Shown piece after piece: positions 16,198 through 24,269 of a stretch of 31,659 nt of DNA (positions within the stretch are counted from its first letter, which is position 1; each line of letters starts with the position of its first letter). Source of the DNA: Acidobacteriota bacterium (GTDB taxonomy: Bacteria > Acidobacteriota > Vicinamibacteria > Vicinamibacterales > UBA8438). Both the position numbers and the translations under genes were made by a program. The notes under the pieces are model-generated. The model was not told the origin of the DNA. It searched no databases and was given only the letters and a program-made list of their open reading frames with translations. The stretch is from contig DQEK01000015.1 in the NCBI GenBank assembly GCA_003533545.1, forward strand, positions 1 to 31,659. Direction: 5' to 3'.

Positions 16198-17664
16198 TTA
16201 GGCAACAATCTGCGGAATCAAGGTACCGTGCACGTCCGTTAACCGCATATCTCGACCGTTGTAGCGATAGGTCAACTTGGTATGGTCCATGCCCATCAGG
16301 TGCAGCATGGTCGCGTGAAAGTCGTGCGGCGAGATCCGCTGTTCGGCCGCCTTGTACCCAAACTCGTCGGTGGACCCGATGACTTGCCCCCCCTGGATGC
16401 CGGCCCCGGCCATCCAACCGGTCATGGCACCAGGATTATGGTCGCGACCAACGCCACGCTGAGAGATCGGCATCCGACCGAACTCGGCGTGCCACACCAC
16501 AAGGGTCTCATCGAGCATCCCGCGGCTCTTCAGGTCGCTCAGCAACCCCGCGATCGGTAGGTCGGTTTCTTTCGCGTGCTGCGAGTGATTCTCCTTGAGA
16601 TTGCTGTGGGCATCCCAAGTATCCGTGTTTTGTACCCCCAGGCCGCCGTGAAAGAGTTGCACAAACCGCACACCTCGCTCCACCAACCGGCGGGCCATCA
16701 GACATTGGCGCCCAAACGGTTCGGTCATCGCATCATCCAACCCATAGAGCTTCTTCGTGGCATCGGATTCCGCAGAGGTATCCACCGCCTCCGGTGCGCA
16801 ACCCTGCATCCGATAGGCCAACTCGTAGGACGAAATCCTGGCGGCCAACTCTGAGTTGCCTGGATTCTTGGCCATGTCTATCTCGTTGAGCTTCGCCAGC
16901 GTATCGAGCCGGGCCCGCTGTTGAGCGTCGGTCATGCCTTCCGGAGGCTGCAGATCGACGATGGGGTCACCAACGGCGCGAAACAAGGTACCTTGATACG
17001 CGGCTGGCATAAACCCGGCGCTCCAGTCCGTTGGCCCACCCAAGGGGCCACCGCGATAGTCGTTCATGACCACGAAGGCCGGCAGGCTCGAGCTCTCCGA
17101 CCCGAGACCGTATGTCACCCAGGACCCCACACTCGGAAACCCCACCCGGATCTGCCCAGTTTGCATCTCGTAGGTGGCTTGAATGTGATCGTTCGAACGC
17201 CCATACAGTGACCGGACAAACGCTATTTCATCAACCTTCTTGGCGATATGCGGAAAGATATCCGACACCTCAATTCCACTCTCACCGTGCTTTTTGAACC
17301 CGAACGGACTCGGCATCAGGGGACCGGGGTGCCCCTGACGGACGACCACTGACTCGGCCATCGGCTGACCAGCGTAGTCAATCAGCGCCTGTTTCGGATC
17401 GAACGTATCAACTTGGCTGACTCCACCACTCATGAACAGCGAAATTACCGCCTTGGCTCTCGGCTCAAAGTGCGGAGACCTTGGTGTGAACGGGTTGCCT
17501 GGGACCGGCGCCTCGCAGGTGTCCGACTGCGCCGCCGCTAGCAACCCTTGTTGGTCTAGGCTGTGCGCAAGCGCAAGACCGGCAATACCGCCGCCTGACT
17601 GGAACAGGAAGTCTCGACGATTCCAGAACGTCCTCTTCTTACAGTGATGGTGTTGGTGAGACAT
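16198..17664 (-). CDS. Tat-exported DUF1501 protein (sulfatase/phosphatase-like fold)
   Basis: A 488-residue DUF1501 protein. A Tat-type signal NRRDFLFQSGGGIAGLAL (Arg16-Arg17) follows an unusual His/Cys-rich start (HQHHHC, residues 3-8). The mature part has the family pattern: AVISLFMSGGVSQVDTFDPK, a FPSVGSWVTYGLGS segment, RGVRFVQLFHGG, WDAHSNLKENH, VVWHAEFGRMP, GRDHNPGAM and ISPHDFHATMLHLMGMDH. These match the metal-dependent alkaline-phosphatase/sulfatase superfamily, though the substrate is unknown. GGGAG lies about 6 bases before the ATG at 17664. It follows the DUF1553 gene by 24 bases on the same strand; the DUF1553/DUF1501 pairing is the standard one in Planctomycetes and Acidobacteria, which supports joint function in the periplasm. 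Confidence 0.96.
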   Translation of the reverse strand: MSHQHHHCKKRTFWNRRDFLFQSGGGIAGLALAHSLDQQGLLAAAQSDTCEAPVPGNPFTPRSPHFEPRAKAVISLFMSGGVSQVDTFDPKQALIDYAGQPMAESVVVRQGHPGPLMPSPFGFKKHGESGIEVSDIFPHIAKKVDEIAFVRSLYGRSNDHIQATYEMQTGQIRVGFPSVGSWVTYGLGSESSSLPAFVVMNDYRGGPLGGPTDWSAGFMPAAYQGTLFRAVGDPIVDLQPPEGMTDAQQRARLDTLAKLNEIDMAKNPGNSELAARISSYELAYRMQGCAPEAVDTSAESDATKKLYGLDDAMTEPFGRQCLMARRLVERGVRFVQLFHGGLGVQNTDTWDAHSNLKENHSQHAKETDLPIAGLLSDLKSRGMLDETLVVWHAEFGRMPISQRGVGRDHNPGAMTGWMAGAGIQGGQVIGSTDEFGYKAAEQRISPHDFHATMLHLMGMDHTKLTYRYNGRDMRLTDVHGTLIPQIVA

Positions 17665-17688
17665 CGTTTGCTCCCTCGGCTCTCGACT

Positions 17689-20334
17689 TTACCTCAGGTA
17701 GAGAAACTCGTTTAGATTCAGCATGACATGGGTCAGATCCACGAGCGACTGCTGGGCAACCAGCGTTTTCGCGACCGCCGCTTCATCACCCGTTGGCGTA
17801 CGGGTCAACGCGATGCGATATGCCAACTCAATCTGCCGGTCGATATCACCCGGTGCCTCTGCCTTTAGCCGGTTGGCAAACAACGCCGCCTGATTCAGCA
17901 CGAACTCGTTATTCATCAGGGTGAGCGCCTGCGTGGGCACCGTCGATACGTTACGGGCAGCAGCGGTCTGGTTTTGGTCTGGCAAATCGAAGGTATCGAA
18001 GAACGGAAAGCCGAGCGAGCGTCGCCGGTAGACATAGACGCTGCGGCGCCAGACCTCCGGCCCATCGGCTTGGTTGTCCCAATGTCCCTTGCCCTTCGAG
18101 GTCGCCAGAATGTCATCAGGCACGTACGGGAAGATCGGCTTGCCGCCAACGGCCAAGTCGATCTCGCCGCTGACCGTCATGATCGCATCACGCAGCGCCT
18201 CAGCTTCAAGTCGTTGCTGCCGATACCGCCACAGATAATTGTTCTCAGGATCTGCCGCCAGCGCCGCTGGATCGTCGTTGGCCGAGGCCATTTGATACGC
18301 CTCGGACGTCATCAGCAGGCGATGCAACTCCTTTACACTCCACCCGCGGTCCATAAACTCCACCGCGAGCCAGTCCAGCAGTTCAGGATGTGTCGGAAGA
18401 TCGCCCATCTTGCCAAGATTGTCGAGCGTGCGCACAATTCCCCGACCAAAATGGTGGTGCCAGACACGGTTCACTGCGACCCGCGCGGTCAGCGGGTTCT
18501 CAGGTGAGACCACCCACTCTGCAAGAGCCAACCGTCGCCCTGAGGTACGTCCGTCAGAGCGTGTAATGGCAGTCGGCGGATCGCCGTACGTCGCTACTGT
18601 CAAGAATCCCGGTGACATCTCCGACCCAGGGCTGAATGGATCGCCACGGATCAGAAAATAACTAGGCGGAGCCACGTAGTCTGGCCCGCCTGGTTCGTGC
18701 AGAAACGTGCCCGGCTCGTCGGGTAAAGTCCGACATTCTGGACACCCGATCACCTCGTCGCCGGGACCGTCCGGTGCAAACCGGTAGTCGCCATCAGTAA
18801 CGATTTCTGCCATCGCTGGACGCGGAGGGCGCTGGCGATCGAGTCTCTCAACCAAGGACATCAGTTCGCTGTGACGGGCGGCCTCTTCCTCTGACAGCGC
18901 ATCGACCACCCGCTGTCGAGGTGGGTTAATCGAAAGCACCTGGGCCGCCAACAGCTGCTCACCGGCCGTGCGTTCGGCGGCCGGCTTTTCGGCTGCACGC
19001 TGCACATTTTCTGGAAACCGCTCCCGAATCAGCTCGAGCTTCAGACGATTACGATGCGGCTCCTCGATAACAGAAATCCGTTCACGTAGCGGCTCAATTT
19101 CAGCATCGATATCGGCGTTGGCCTTTTGGTAGGCCTGGGCCTCGTCCCGATCCAACAAGGGGTGGTCAATCTCGACATAACCGAAGATCGACGCCTGCAG
19201 GCTGTAGTAATCCTTCTGTAAAATCGGGTCGAACTTATGGTCGTGACAACGGGCGCAGTGCACCGTCATACCCAGCACACCACGACCCAAGGTAGCCAAC
19301 ACGTCATCGAGATAGTCATGACGCCGCTCGGGATTGTCCTTTTCGCGGAATTGCACCCGAGGCCCGGCCCGCAGGAACCCAGTGGCAATGAGCGTCTCGT
19401 CAGTGACGTGGTCGAGCTCATCACCGGCGATCTGTTCCTTCAGGAACTGGTTGTAGGGCTTGTCCTTATTGTAGGCGTTGATGACATAGTCGCGATACCG
19501 CCAGGCATTGGGTCGAACATAGTCCTGTTCAAACCCAGTTGAGTCGGCGTAGCGCGCCACGTCCATCCAGTGACGGCCCCACCGCTCACCGTAGTGCGGC
19601 GACTCCAGAAGCGTCTCAATCAACCGTTCCCAAGCGCCTCGTTCGGTGTCGGCCAGAAATTCGTCGATCTGCTCGGGTGTGGGCGGCAACCCGGTCAGAT
19701 CGAGATACGCGCGACGCAGCCGCGTCAGCGGGTCGGCCTTCGGCCCGGCCATCACACCGGCTTCACGACGAGCCGCCTCCAGGAACCGGTCAACTGGATG
19801 ACCGTAGGCCGCCGACGCGGGAACCACCGCCCGCTGCGGCAACTGAAATGCCCAGTAGTCTCGGGCCCCCGGCGGCAACTGCGAGTTCTCAAGAGCCGAC
19901 AGAGCATCAGCCGTAGAGGTCGTTCCACCATCGTCCCAGTGGGCGCCGTCATCGATCCAGGCTCGGACGGCCGCTACCTCGGACTCACTCAATCGGTCGC
20001 CACCCATCGGCATGGGCGGGTCGGCCAGACCGGCCAGAACCTGATACAGGCGGCTCTCCTCGGCCCGACCGGGCACCAATGCCTGCCCGCGAGTGCCACC
20101 CGCGATGGCGTCCTCCCGCGTACGCAAGTCGAGGTCCGACAACTGCGAAGCCTCTCCGTGACAATTCCAACAGCTCCGCTCAAAAATCGGCCGGATGTGC
20201 CCAGTAAACGTGATCGGGTCGGTCTGGGCCTGCACCACACTGGCACACAGGATTACGAAAACCGCGCTGATCACATCGACGGTCTTGAAAGGAACTGCGA
20301 TCATCGGCCGACACCCGGAGAGGACTTGCCGCAT
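17689..20334 (-). CDS. PSCyt1-DUF1549-DUF1553 multidomain cytochrome-like exported protein
   Basis: An 881-residue protein. Signal peptide about 1-36 (ending VVQAQ). PSCyt1 cytochrome domain about 48-133 with haem site CWNCH 55-59. DUF1549 about 177-385, including RWGRHWMDVARYADSTGFE and a second haem-type motif CARCH 360-364 before DHKFDP. A helical, charged linker about 395-505 may form a coiled coil. DUF1553 about 598-855 (TARVAVNRVWHHHFGRGIV; THPELLDWLA; NVSTVPTQALTLMNN). An additional CPEC pair (531-534) with no His follows the linker. The protein probably moves electrons in the periplasm or at the surface, working with the DUF1501 partner downstream. The ATG at 20334 has GGAGGAG ending 3 bases upstream; TTG 20346 and ATG 20304 are weaker. 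It is the first gene of the leftward operon 20334-14792. Confidence 0.96.
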   Translation of the reverse strand: MRQVLSGCRPMIAVPFKTVDVISAVFVILCASVVQAQTDPITFTGHIRPIFERSCWNCHGEASQLSDLDLRTREDAIAGGTRGQALVPGRAEESRLYQVLAGLADPPMPMGGDRLSESEVAAVRAWIDDGAHWDDGGTTSTADALSALENSQLPPGARDYWAFQLPQRAVVPASAAYGHPVDRFLEAARREAGVMAGPKADPLTRLRRAYLDLTGLPPTPEQIDEFLADTERGAWERLIETLLESPHYGERWGRHWMDVARYADSTGFEQDYVRPNAWRYRDYVINAYNKDKPYNQFLKEQIAGDELDHVTDETLIATGFLRAGPRVQFREKDNPERRHDYLDDVLATLGRGVLGMTVHCARCHDHKFDPILQKDYYSLQASIFGYVEIDHPLLDRDEAQAYQKANADIDAEIEPLRERISVIEEPHRNRLKLELIRERFPENVQRAAEKPAAERTAGEQLLAAQVLSINPPRQRVVDALSEEEAARHSELMSLVERLDRQRPPRPAMAEIVTDGDYRFAPDGPGDEVIGCPECRTLPDEPGTFLHEPGGPDYVAPPSYFLIRGDPFSPGSEMSPGFLTVATYGDPPTAITRSDGRTSGRRLALAEWVVSPENPLTARVAVNRVWHHHFGRGIVRTLDNLGKMGDLPTHPELLDWLAVEFMDRGWSVKELHRLLMTSEAYQMASANDDPAALAADPENNYLWRYRQQRLEAEALRDAIMTVSGEIDLAVGGKPIFPYVPDDILATSKGKGHWDNQADGPEVWRRSVYVYRRRSLGFPFFDTFDLPDQNQTAAARNVSTVPTQALTLMNNEFVLNQAALFANRLKAEAPGDIDRQIELAYRIALTRTPTGDEAAVAKTLVAQQSLVDLTHVMLNLNEFLYLR

Positions 20335-20376
20335 GGTCTCCTCCAACGAGACAGGAACCTACCAAATACTCCGCAT

Positions 20377-20385
20377 AGCATAGCA
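20377..20385 (-). promoter_or_regulatory. Candidate extended -10 promoter element for the DUF1553 operon
   Basis: On the minus strand TGC-TATGCT resembles the extended -10 form TGnTATAAT (four of six hexamer bases). It sits in a GCATA tandem repeat at 20373-20386. Transcription would start about 36 bases before the ATG at 20334, a sensible leader. No good -35 box lies 17 bases upstream, which fits an extended -10 or an activated promoter. Confidence 0.28.
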
Positions 20386-20411
20386 TCGACTACACTCTGT
20401 TAGTGTTGTGA

Positions 20412-20431
20412 GTGAGTCGGGTTTGACTCAC
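20412..20431. promoter_or_regulatory. Perfect inverted repeat GTGAGTC-N6-GACTCAC, candidate operator
   Basis: Two exact 7-bp arms surround a 6-base spacer (GGGTTT), the layout of a dimeric repressor or activator site. It lies upstream of the putative leftward -10 element, where an activator would bind. The same heptamer recurs at 20601-20607 as part of the odd palindrome GTGAGTCAC, 100-130 bases before the cupin start, so one regulator could act on both operons. There is no T-tract, so it is not a terminator. Confidence 0.4.
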
Positions 20432-20730
20432 CATGGAAGCGGCCACGCCCGTCCCTTGAACCTAGGTTATGCGAGCGCTGTCCCCTGGCACTTAGGCAAG
20501 CAGTGCCGGTTCTCGATCGGAAGCGTCCTGGCGCGCAGTCCGGTGGACCGGCGACTTCAACGCAGCGCGTCTAGCTCCCCGCTCCTCAAGCGGCCCAAGA
20601 GTGAGTCACGCCGCCAGACAGCACCGATCGACGCTTCGCGGCACAACCGATAGAATGCATCAGAAGTTTCGTGACACCACCCGAACGACAACGATCGTCC
20701 GGTCACCACCGACCCCGCAGGAGAAGCGCC

Positions 20731-21234
20731 ATGCTCAGACCAACACTCGGCTTGCTGGCTCTACTGCTAGCCTCGTCGCCAGCAGCGGCTCAGAACTCGC
20801 CTCAGGCGACCGATGTGACGTCGGCTGACATTCAGCAGTTCATCAATGCGTTACCGAGAGACCGGGTCAGTGACCGACCGATTCGGGTCGTTGATGTCAC
20901 GGGCGACTATCGTGTCGGTGTCTACGGCGTTTTCCGACCGAAAGAAATTCCGGGTGGGGCCAACAAGCACGAGGTCAACACAACGGAGATCTATTACATG
21001 GTCGAGGGTGTCGCCACGCTAGTTACCGGCGGCACGTTGCGACCGCCGGGACCGCCGATTCCAGGCTCGTCGACTCGAAGCCCAGGAATCGACGGCGGCG
21101 TCTCGCGGCGTGTAACCAAGGGCGACGTCGTCATCATCCCTGGCCACACCCCCCACTGGTGGAGCGAACTCGAAACCGACATCGAGTATCTAATCTTCCG
21201 TCCGGACCCTGATAACCGATTGCCACTCAAGTAG
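20731..21234 (+). CDS. Exported cupin-domain protein
   Basis: A 167-residue protein with a clean signal peptide (1-21, ending AAAQN). A single cupin barrel spans about 60-160. Likely metal ligands are His80 and Glu86 in motif 1 (KHEVNTTEIYYMVEG) and His142 or His139 in motif 2 (GDVVIIPGHTPHWW). A Pro/Gly-rich loop (RPPGPPIPGSSTRSPG) sits between the motifs. Cupins of this size are small dioxygenases, isomerases or binding proteins; the reaction is not known. AGGAG lies about 8 bases before the ATG at 20731. It leads the rightward group of cupin, cytochrome c and PQQ alcohol dehydrogenase, 118 bases ahead of the cytochrome gene, so a shared message is likely but not certain. Confidence 0.9.
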   Translation: MLRPTLGLLALLLASSPAAAQNSPQATDVTSADIQQFINALPRDRVSDRPIRVVDVTGDYRVGVYGVFRPKEIPGGANKHEVNTTEIYYMVEGVATLVTGGTLRPPGPPIPGSSTRSPGIDGGVSRRVTKGDVVIIPGHTPHWWSELETDIEYLIFRPDPDNRLPLK

Positions 21235-21352
21235 GTCCTTCAGTGGCGATTGACAAGGCATGCCGATCCCGCCAGACTGTCGTACTCCGTTTGGCCTCCT
21301 GGCTTCAGCACCAGACCGAACCCAGCGAGAGCGTGTCCAGGACCATTCACTC

Positions 21353-22156
21353 ATGCCTATCCTGAACCAAACATCCCCTTTTAGACTGTCGGCCCTCGTG
21401 GCGATACCGGCCCTGCTCGTCGGCCTCGGAGGCTCCGGAGCCTCAGCCCAGGACCACGTCGGTCAGTACGAACAAGCCGACGTTGAGTTCGGAGTTAGGT
21501 TGTACAACGCCAACTGCGTCCGTTGTCACTCCGAAACTGGCGACGCCGTGGCCGGCGTGGACCTTCGTACCGGCACCTATAGCCGGGCCGACTCCGATGC
21601 TGCGCTGATGGCCCTAATCCGACGCGGCATCCCTGATACCGCCATGCCACCCAACGACTTCTCAAGGGCTGAGCTCACCGGTCTCGTCGCATATCTTCGT
21701 ACCATGCGTGATTTCGATTTGCGTGGCGTGACCCTCGGGGACGAAACACGCGGCCACACCCTCTTCACCGGTAAAGGCGCCTGCTCGTCGTGTCATCGGG
21801 TGAGCGGACAGGGGCCACGCACCGCACCCGATTTGAGCGACATCGGCGCAATCCGCACGGCGGCAAATTTGCACCAATCACTGCTCGATCCGAGTGGGTC
21901 CATGCTTCCGGTCAATCGACCGGTACGAGCTGTGTTGAGTGATGGAACGGTGCTGACCGGCCCGCGTCTCAACGAGGACACCTACACTATCCAATTGATC
22001 GATCAAAGTGAGCGCTTGCGGTCTCTAGAAAAATCAGATTTGCGTGAGCTCGTCGCGGTTACGACCTCGCCCATGCCACCGGCCACCGACGTGCTCGACG
22101 AACAGGAAGTCGCCGATGTGCTAGCGTATCTTCTGAGCTTGAAGGGGCTTAACTGA
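21353..22156 (+). CDS. Exported two-haem cytochrome c, likely electron acceptor of the PQQ dehydrogenase
   Basis: A 267-residue periplasmic protein with a signal peptide (1-33, ending ASAQ). Domain 1 has haem site CVRCH (55-59) and an axial Met in TAMPP (Met98). Domain 2 has CSSCH (144-148), a GPRTAPDLSDIG segment, LLDPSGSMLPV, and an axial Met in SPMPP (Met241). The second domain resembles the haem-binding domain of the TIGR02603 family found in PVC and Acidobacteria. The ATG at 21353 has AGGA about 11 bases upstream, a weak site, and was chosen because the signal peptide starts there; the frame is open 31 codons further. Its stop overlaps the ATG of the PQQ dehydrogenase by one base (TGATG), so the two are translated together and this protein is the obvious electron acceptor. 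Confidence 0.93.
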   Translation: MPILNQTSPFRLSALVAIPALLVGLGGSGASAQDHVGQYEQADVEFGVRLYNANCVRCHSETGDAVAGVDLRTGTYSRADSDAALMALIRRGIPDTAMPPNDFSRAELTGLVAYLRTMRDFDLRGVTLGDETRGHTLFTGKGACSSCHRVSGQGPRTAPDLSDIGAIRTAANLHQSLLDPSGSMLPVNRPVRAVLSDGTVLTGPRLNEDTYTIQLIDQSERLRSLEKSDLRELVAVTTSPMPPATDVLDEQEVADVLAYLLSLKGLN

Positions 22157-23847
22157 TGGCTACTTTCGTTCTTCCCGTTCACCTCATGTCGACTATTACC
22201 GTGACACGAAAGTTTTTGATCGTCCTATCGCTCGTTGCGCTCCTGCCCACGGTCTCAGCAGCCCAAGTCACGTTCGAGCGGCTCTTAAACGCCGACGACG
22301 AACCGCACAACTGGCTCACCTATTCCGGTGGCTATTCAAGTAACCGTCATACAAAGCTCGACCAGATTCACGCCGACAACGTCGACGATCTTGAATTGTC
22401 GTGGGTGTTCCAGGCCAGCTCACTTGAGGCATTCCAGGCCACGCCCCTCGTCGTCGACGGGATCATGTATCTGACCGAACCGGTCAACAACGTCGTGGCG
22501 CTTGACGCCAAACGTGGGAGTGTGTTCTGGAAGTACGAGTACACGCCATCCTCACAGGCGCGTCCGTGCTGTGGAGCGGTTAATCGAGGATTAGCCATCC
22601 TCAACGACACACTGTTTCTGGCGACGCTCGACGGCAATCTCATCGCTCTCGATGCCATCGCCGGAAAACCGTTGTGGCAGACCACCGTCGCCGACCCCAC
22701 CCAGGGCTACGCGCTGACACTCGCGCCACTTGTTATCAAAGATAAGGTTATCGTCGGCGTGGCTGGCGGCGAGTACGGCATTCGTGGCTACATAGACGCA
22801 TACGATGTCGAAACCGGTGAGCAGGCATGGCGTTTCTACACCATTCCTGGACCGGGAGAGCCAGGGCACGAGACCTGGGAAAACGACGCGTGGATGACCG
22901 GCGGCGCGCCCGCCTGGCTCACCGGTTCGTACGACCCGGACCTCGATCTGACGTACTGGGGTATCGGGAATCCCGGACCTGACCTGAACCCAGCCCAGCG
23001 ACCGGGCGACAACCTTTATTCGGATTCTGTGGTCGCGCTGGACCCCGACACCGGCGAGCTCGAGTGGTACTTCCAGTTCACACCGAACGACCCCTATGAC
23101 TACGACTCGGTGCAAATTCCGGTTTTGATCGACGCGCCAGACGGCAACGGCGGCACCCTAAGACTGATGCTATGGGCTAATCGGAACGGTTTTTTCTACG
23201 TGCTCGATCGGGAGACTGGCCGGTTTCTCAACGGGGACAACTTCGTTCCGGTCAACTGGGCCAGTGGACTCGACGACTTCGGCCGGCCGGTACAGACACC
23301 ACAGCCGCCAGGCACAACCACATTCCCAGGGATTCAGGGTGGCACCAACTGGTATTCGCCCTCGTATAGCCCGGAAACTGGACTGTTCTACGTCTCCGCT
23401 TGGGAAGCGTATGGTTCGAACTTCGAACCGCAAGAGCAGGAACACCAACCAGGTCGAGTCTTTCTCGGCGGTCGACCTGCCAACCCGTTCGGCGCCGGTG
23501 CTAACGTGCCCGGTCTCCGGCGCGGCCACATCAACAACTGGACCGAAGCAGCAGGCGGCGGCGCGGTGATTGCGATCGACCCACGCACGGCGGAGGAGCG
23601 CTGGCGGGTTCCGATGACGGACGTGACCAGCAGTGGCATCCTCACGACTGCCTCAAATTTACTGTTCACCGGCAATCGCGAAGGGCACTTCCACGCATTG
23701 CACGCCGAGACCGGCGAACTGCTACTGCGGAAGACCCTCGGCGGCATGATCGCCAACGGCCCGATGAGCTACATGGTCGATGACACGCAGTACGTCGCGG
23801 TCGCCGCCGGACACTCGTTGTTCGTCTACTCGCTCCCCGAGGAGTAG
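22156..23847 (+). CDS. PQQ-dependent alcohol dehydrogenase with lanthanide-type Asp pair
   Basis: A 563-residue quinoprotein of the methanol/ethanol dehydrogenase family; signal peptide about 1-36 (ending SAAQ). It has the vicinal disulfide RPCCG (Cys138-Cys139), metal ligands Glu206 (GGEYGIRGY) and Asn272 (GIGNPGPD), catalytic Asp315 in NDPYDYDSVQ and Arg343 (NRNGFFYVLDR) near PQQ. The residue two after the catalytic Asp is Asp317; in this family that extra Asp marks lanthanide-dependent enzymes (XoxF, ExaF/PedH), where Ca2+ enzymes have Ala, Ser or Thr. The predicted reaction is oxidation of a primary alcohol or aldehyde in the periplasm, with electrons to the cytochrome c encoded one base upstream. 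AAGGGG about 9 bases before ATG 22156 supports the start; an ATG at 22186 would also leave a signal peptide. Confidence 0.95.
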   Translation: MATFVLPVHLMSTITVTRKFLIVLSLVALLPTVSAAQVTFERLLNADDEPHNWLTYSGGYSSNRHTKLDQIHADNVDDLELSWVFQASSLEAFQATPLVVDGIMYLTEPVNNVVALDAKRGSVFWKYEYTPSSQARPCCGAVNRGLAILNDTLFLATLDGNLIALDAIAGKPLWQTTVADPTQGYALTLAPLVIKDKVIVGVAGGEYGIRGYIDAYDVETGEQAWRFYTIPGPGEPGHETWENDAWMTGGAPAWLTGSYDPDLDLTYWGIGNPGPDLNPAQRPGDNLYSDSVVALDPDTGELEWYFQFTPNDPYDYDSVQIPVLIDAPDGNGGTLRLMLWANRNGFFYVLDRETGRFLNGDNFVPVNWASGLDDFGRPVQTPQPPGTTTFPGIQGGTNWYSPSYSPETGLFYVSAWEAYGSNFEPQEQEHQPGRVFLGGRPANPFGAGANVPGLRRGHINNWTEAAGGGAVIAIDPRTAEERWRVPMTDVTSSGILTTASNLLFTGNREGHFHALHAETGELLLRKTLGGMIANGPMSYMVDDTQYVAVAAGHSLFVYSLPEE

Positions 23848-23909
23848 CGGCTCTCTACAACCGACGCTAGGCCATCAATTGCACCTCGTCCATTGAATCG
23901 CCCGCGTTG

Positions 23910-24269
23910 TCACGTCTCCCGGCGATCCTGACAAGCTAAACAAAACGGGGCTTCGGGTCGTGCTTTTAGTCGATGGTAACCGATCGGCTCCTCACAGAAG
24001 CGGCACACACCGTAGACACCTCTCCCGTAGGCGTCAAGCGACGACCGAACCTGCCGTAGTTTGGTCTCGAGCGTGAGTCGGCCAGCACGGGTCATCTCCT
24101 GCTGCTGAATCGCATCCATCCGCGACAAACGACCAATCGGCGTGCCGAGTTGGACCGGCTTCGCGCCTTCCTCACTGCGTTGAAGTTGGCACTCCAGATC
24201 ACGGCACTCGACCAGTAACAGCTGGTGCAATTCCTCAAGTTGTACCGAGGAAAGTTCGCCAGGACTCAT
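23910..24269 (-). CDS. DksA/TraR-family C4 zinc-finger protein
   Basis: A 119-residue small protein of the DksA/TraR type. A helical N-terminal half (about 7-80, Leu/Gln/Glu-rich, likely antiparallel coiled coil) ends in LDAYGRGVYGVC, followed by a C4 zinc finger: Cys89-x2-Cys92 and Cys110-x2-Cys113 (CRFC...CLAC). In DksA the coiled-coil tip carries two Asp residues needed for ppGpp-dependent control; here I see no clear DxxDxA motif, so function may differ. It could bind RNA polymerase and adjust transcription. The ATG at 24269 lacks a good ribosome site; a TTG at 24275 is possible. It converges with the PQQ dehydrogenase gene (62-base gap, no terminator seen) and lies 179 bases from the next leftward gene upstream. 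Confidence 0.9.
   Translation of the reverse strand: MSPGELSSVQLEELHQLLLVECRDLECQLQRSEEGAKPVQLGTPIGRLSRMDAIQQQEMTRAGRLTLETKLRQVRSSLDAYGRGVYGVCRFCEEPIGYHRLKARPEAPFCLACQDRRET

Larger units (their letters stand above)
20347..20730. other. Divergent intergenic region between the DUF1553 operon and the cupin operon
   Basis: These 384 bases separate two divergent operons. I see no coding sequence or tRNA. It holds an extended -10 like site facing left (20377-20385), an exact GTGAGTC inverted repeat (20412-20431), a third GTGAGTC copy in GTGAGTCAC (20601-20609) and a CCGGT-GG-ACCGG inverted repeat (20540-20551). The rightward promoter for the cupin gene cannot be placed with confidence: TTGACT (20423-20428) has no good -10 partner. 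Confidence 0.6.

Noticed and set aside
16067..16417. A 117-residue N-terminal extension of the Nramp-like protein
   Set aside because: It runs into the DUF1501 gene in another frame and is Arg-rich; ATG 16066 has a good ribosome site and begins the conserved region.
19570..20403. A 277-codon plus-strand frame opposite the DUF1553 gene
   Set aside because: Arg/Gly/His-rich with no recognisable family; the minus strand gives CWNCH, DUF1549 and DUF1553.
20347..20730. A tRNA or small RNA in the largest non-coding gap
   Set aside because: No T-loop or acceptor-stem pattern fits, and no CCA end or clear terminator was found; GGTTCTCGATC near 20508 only loosely resembles a T-loop.
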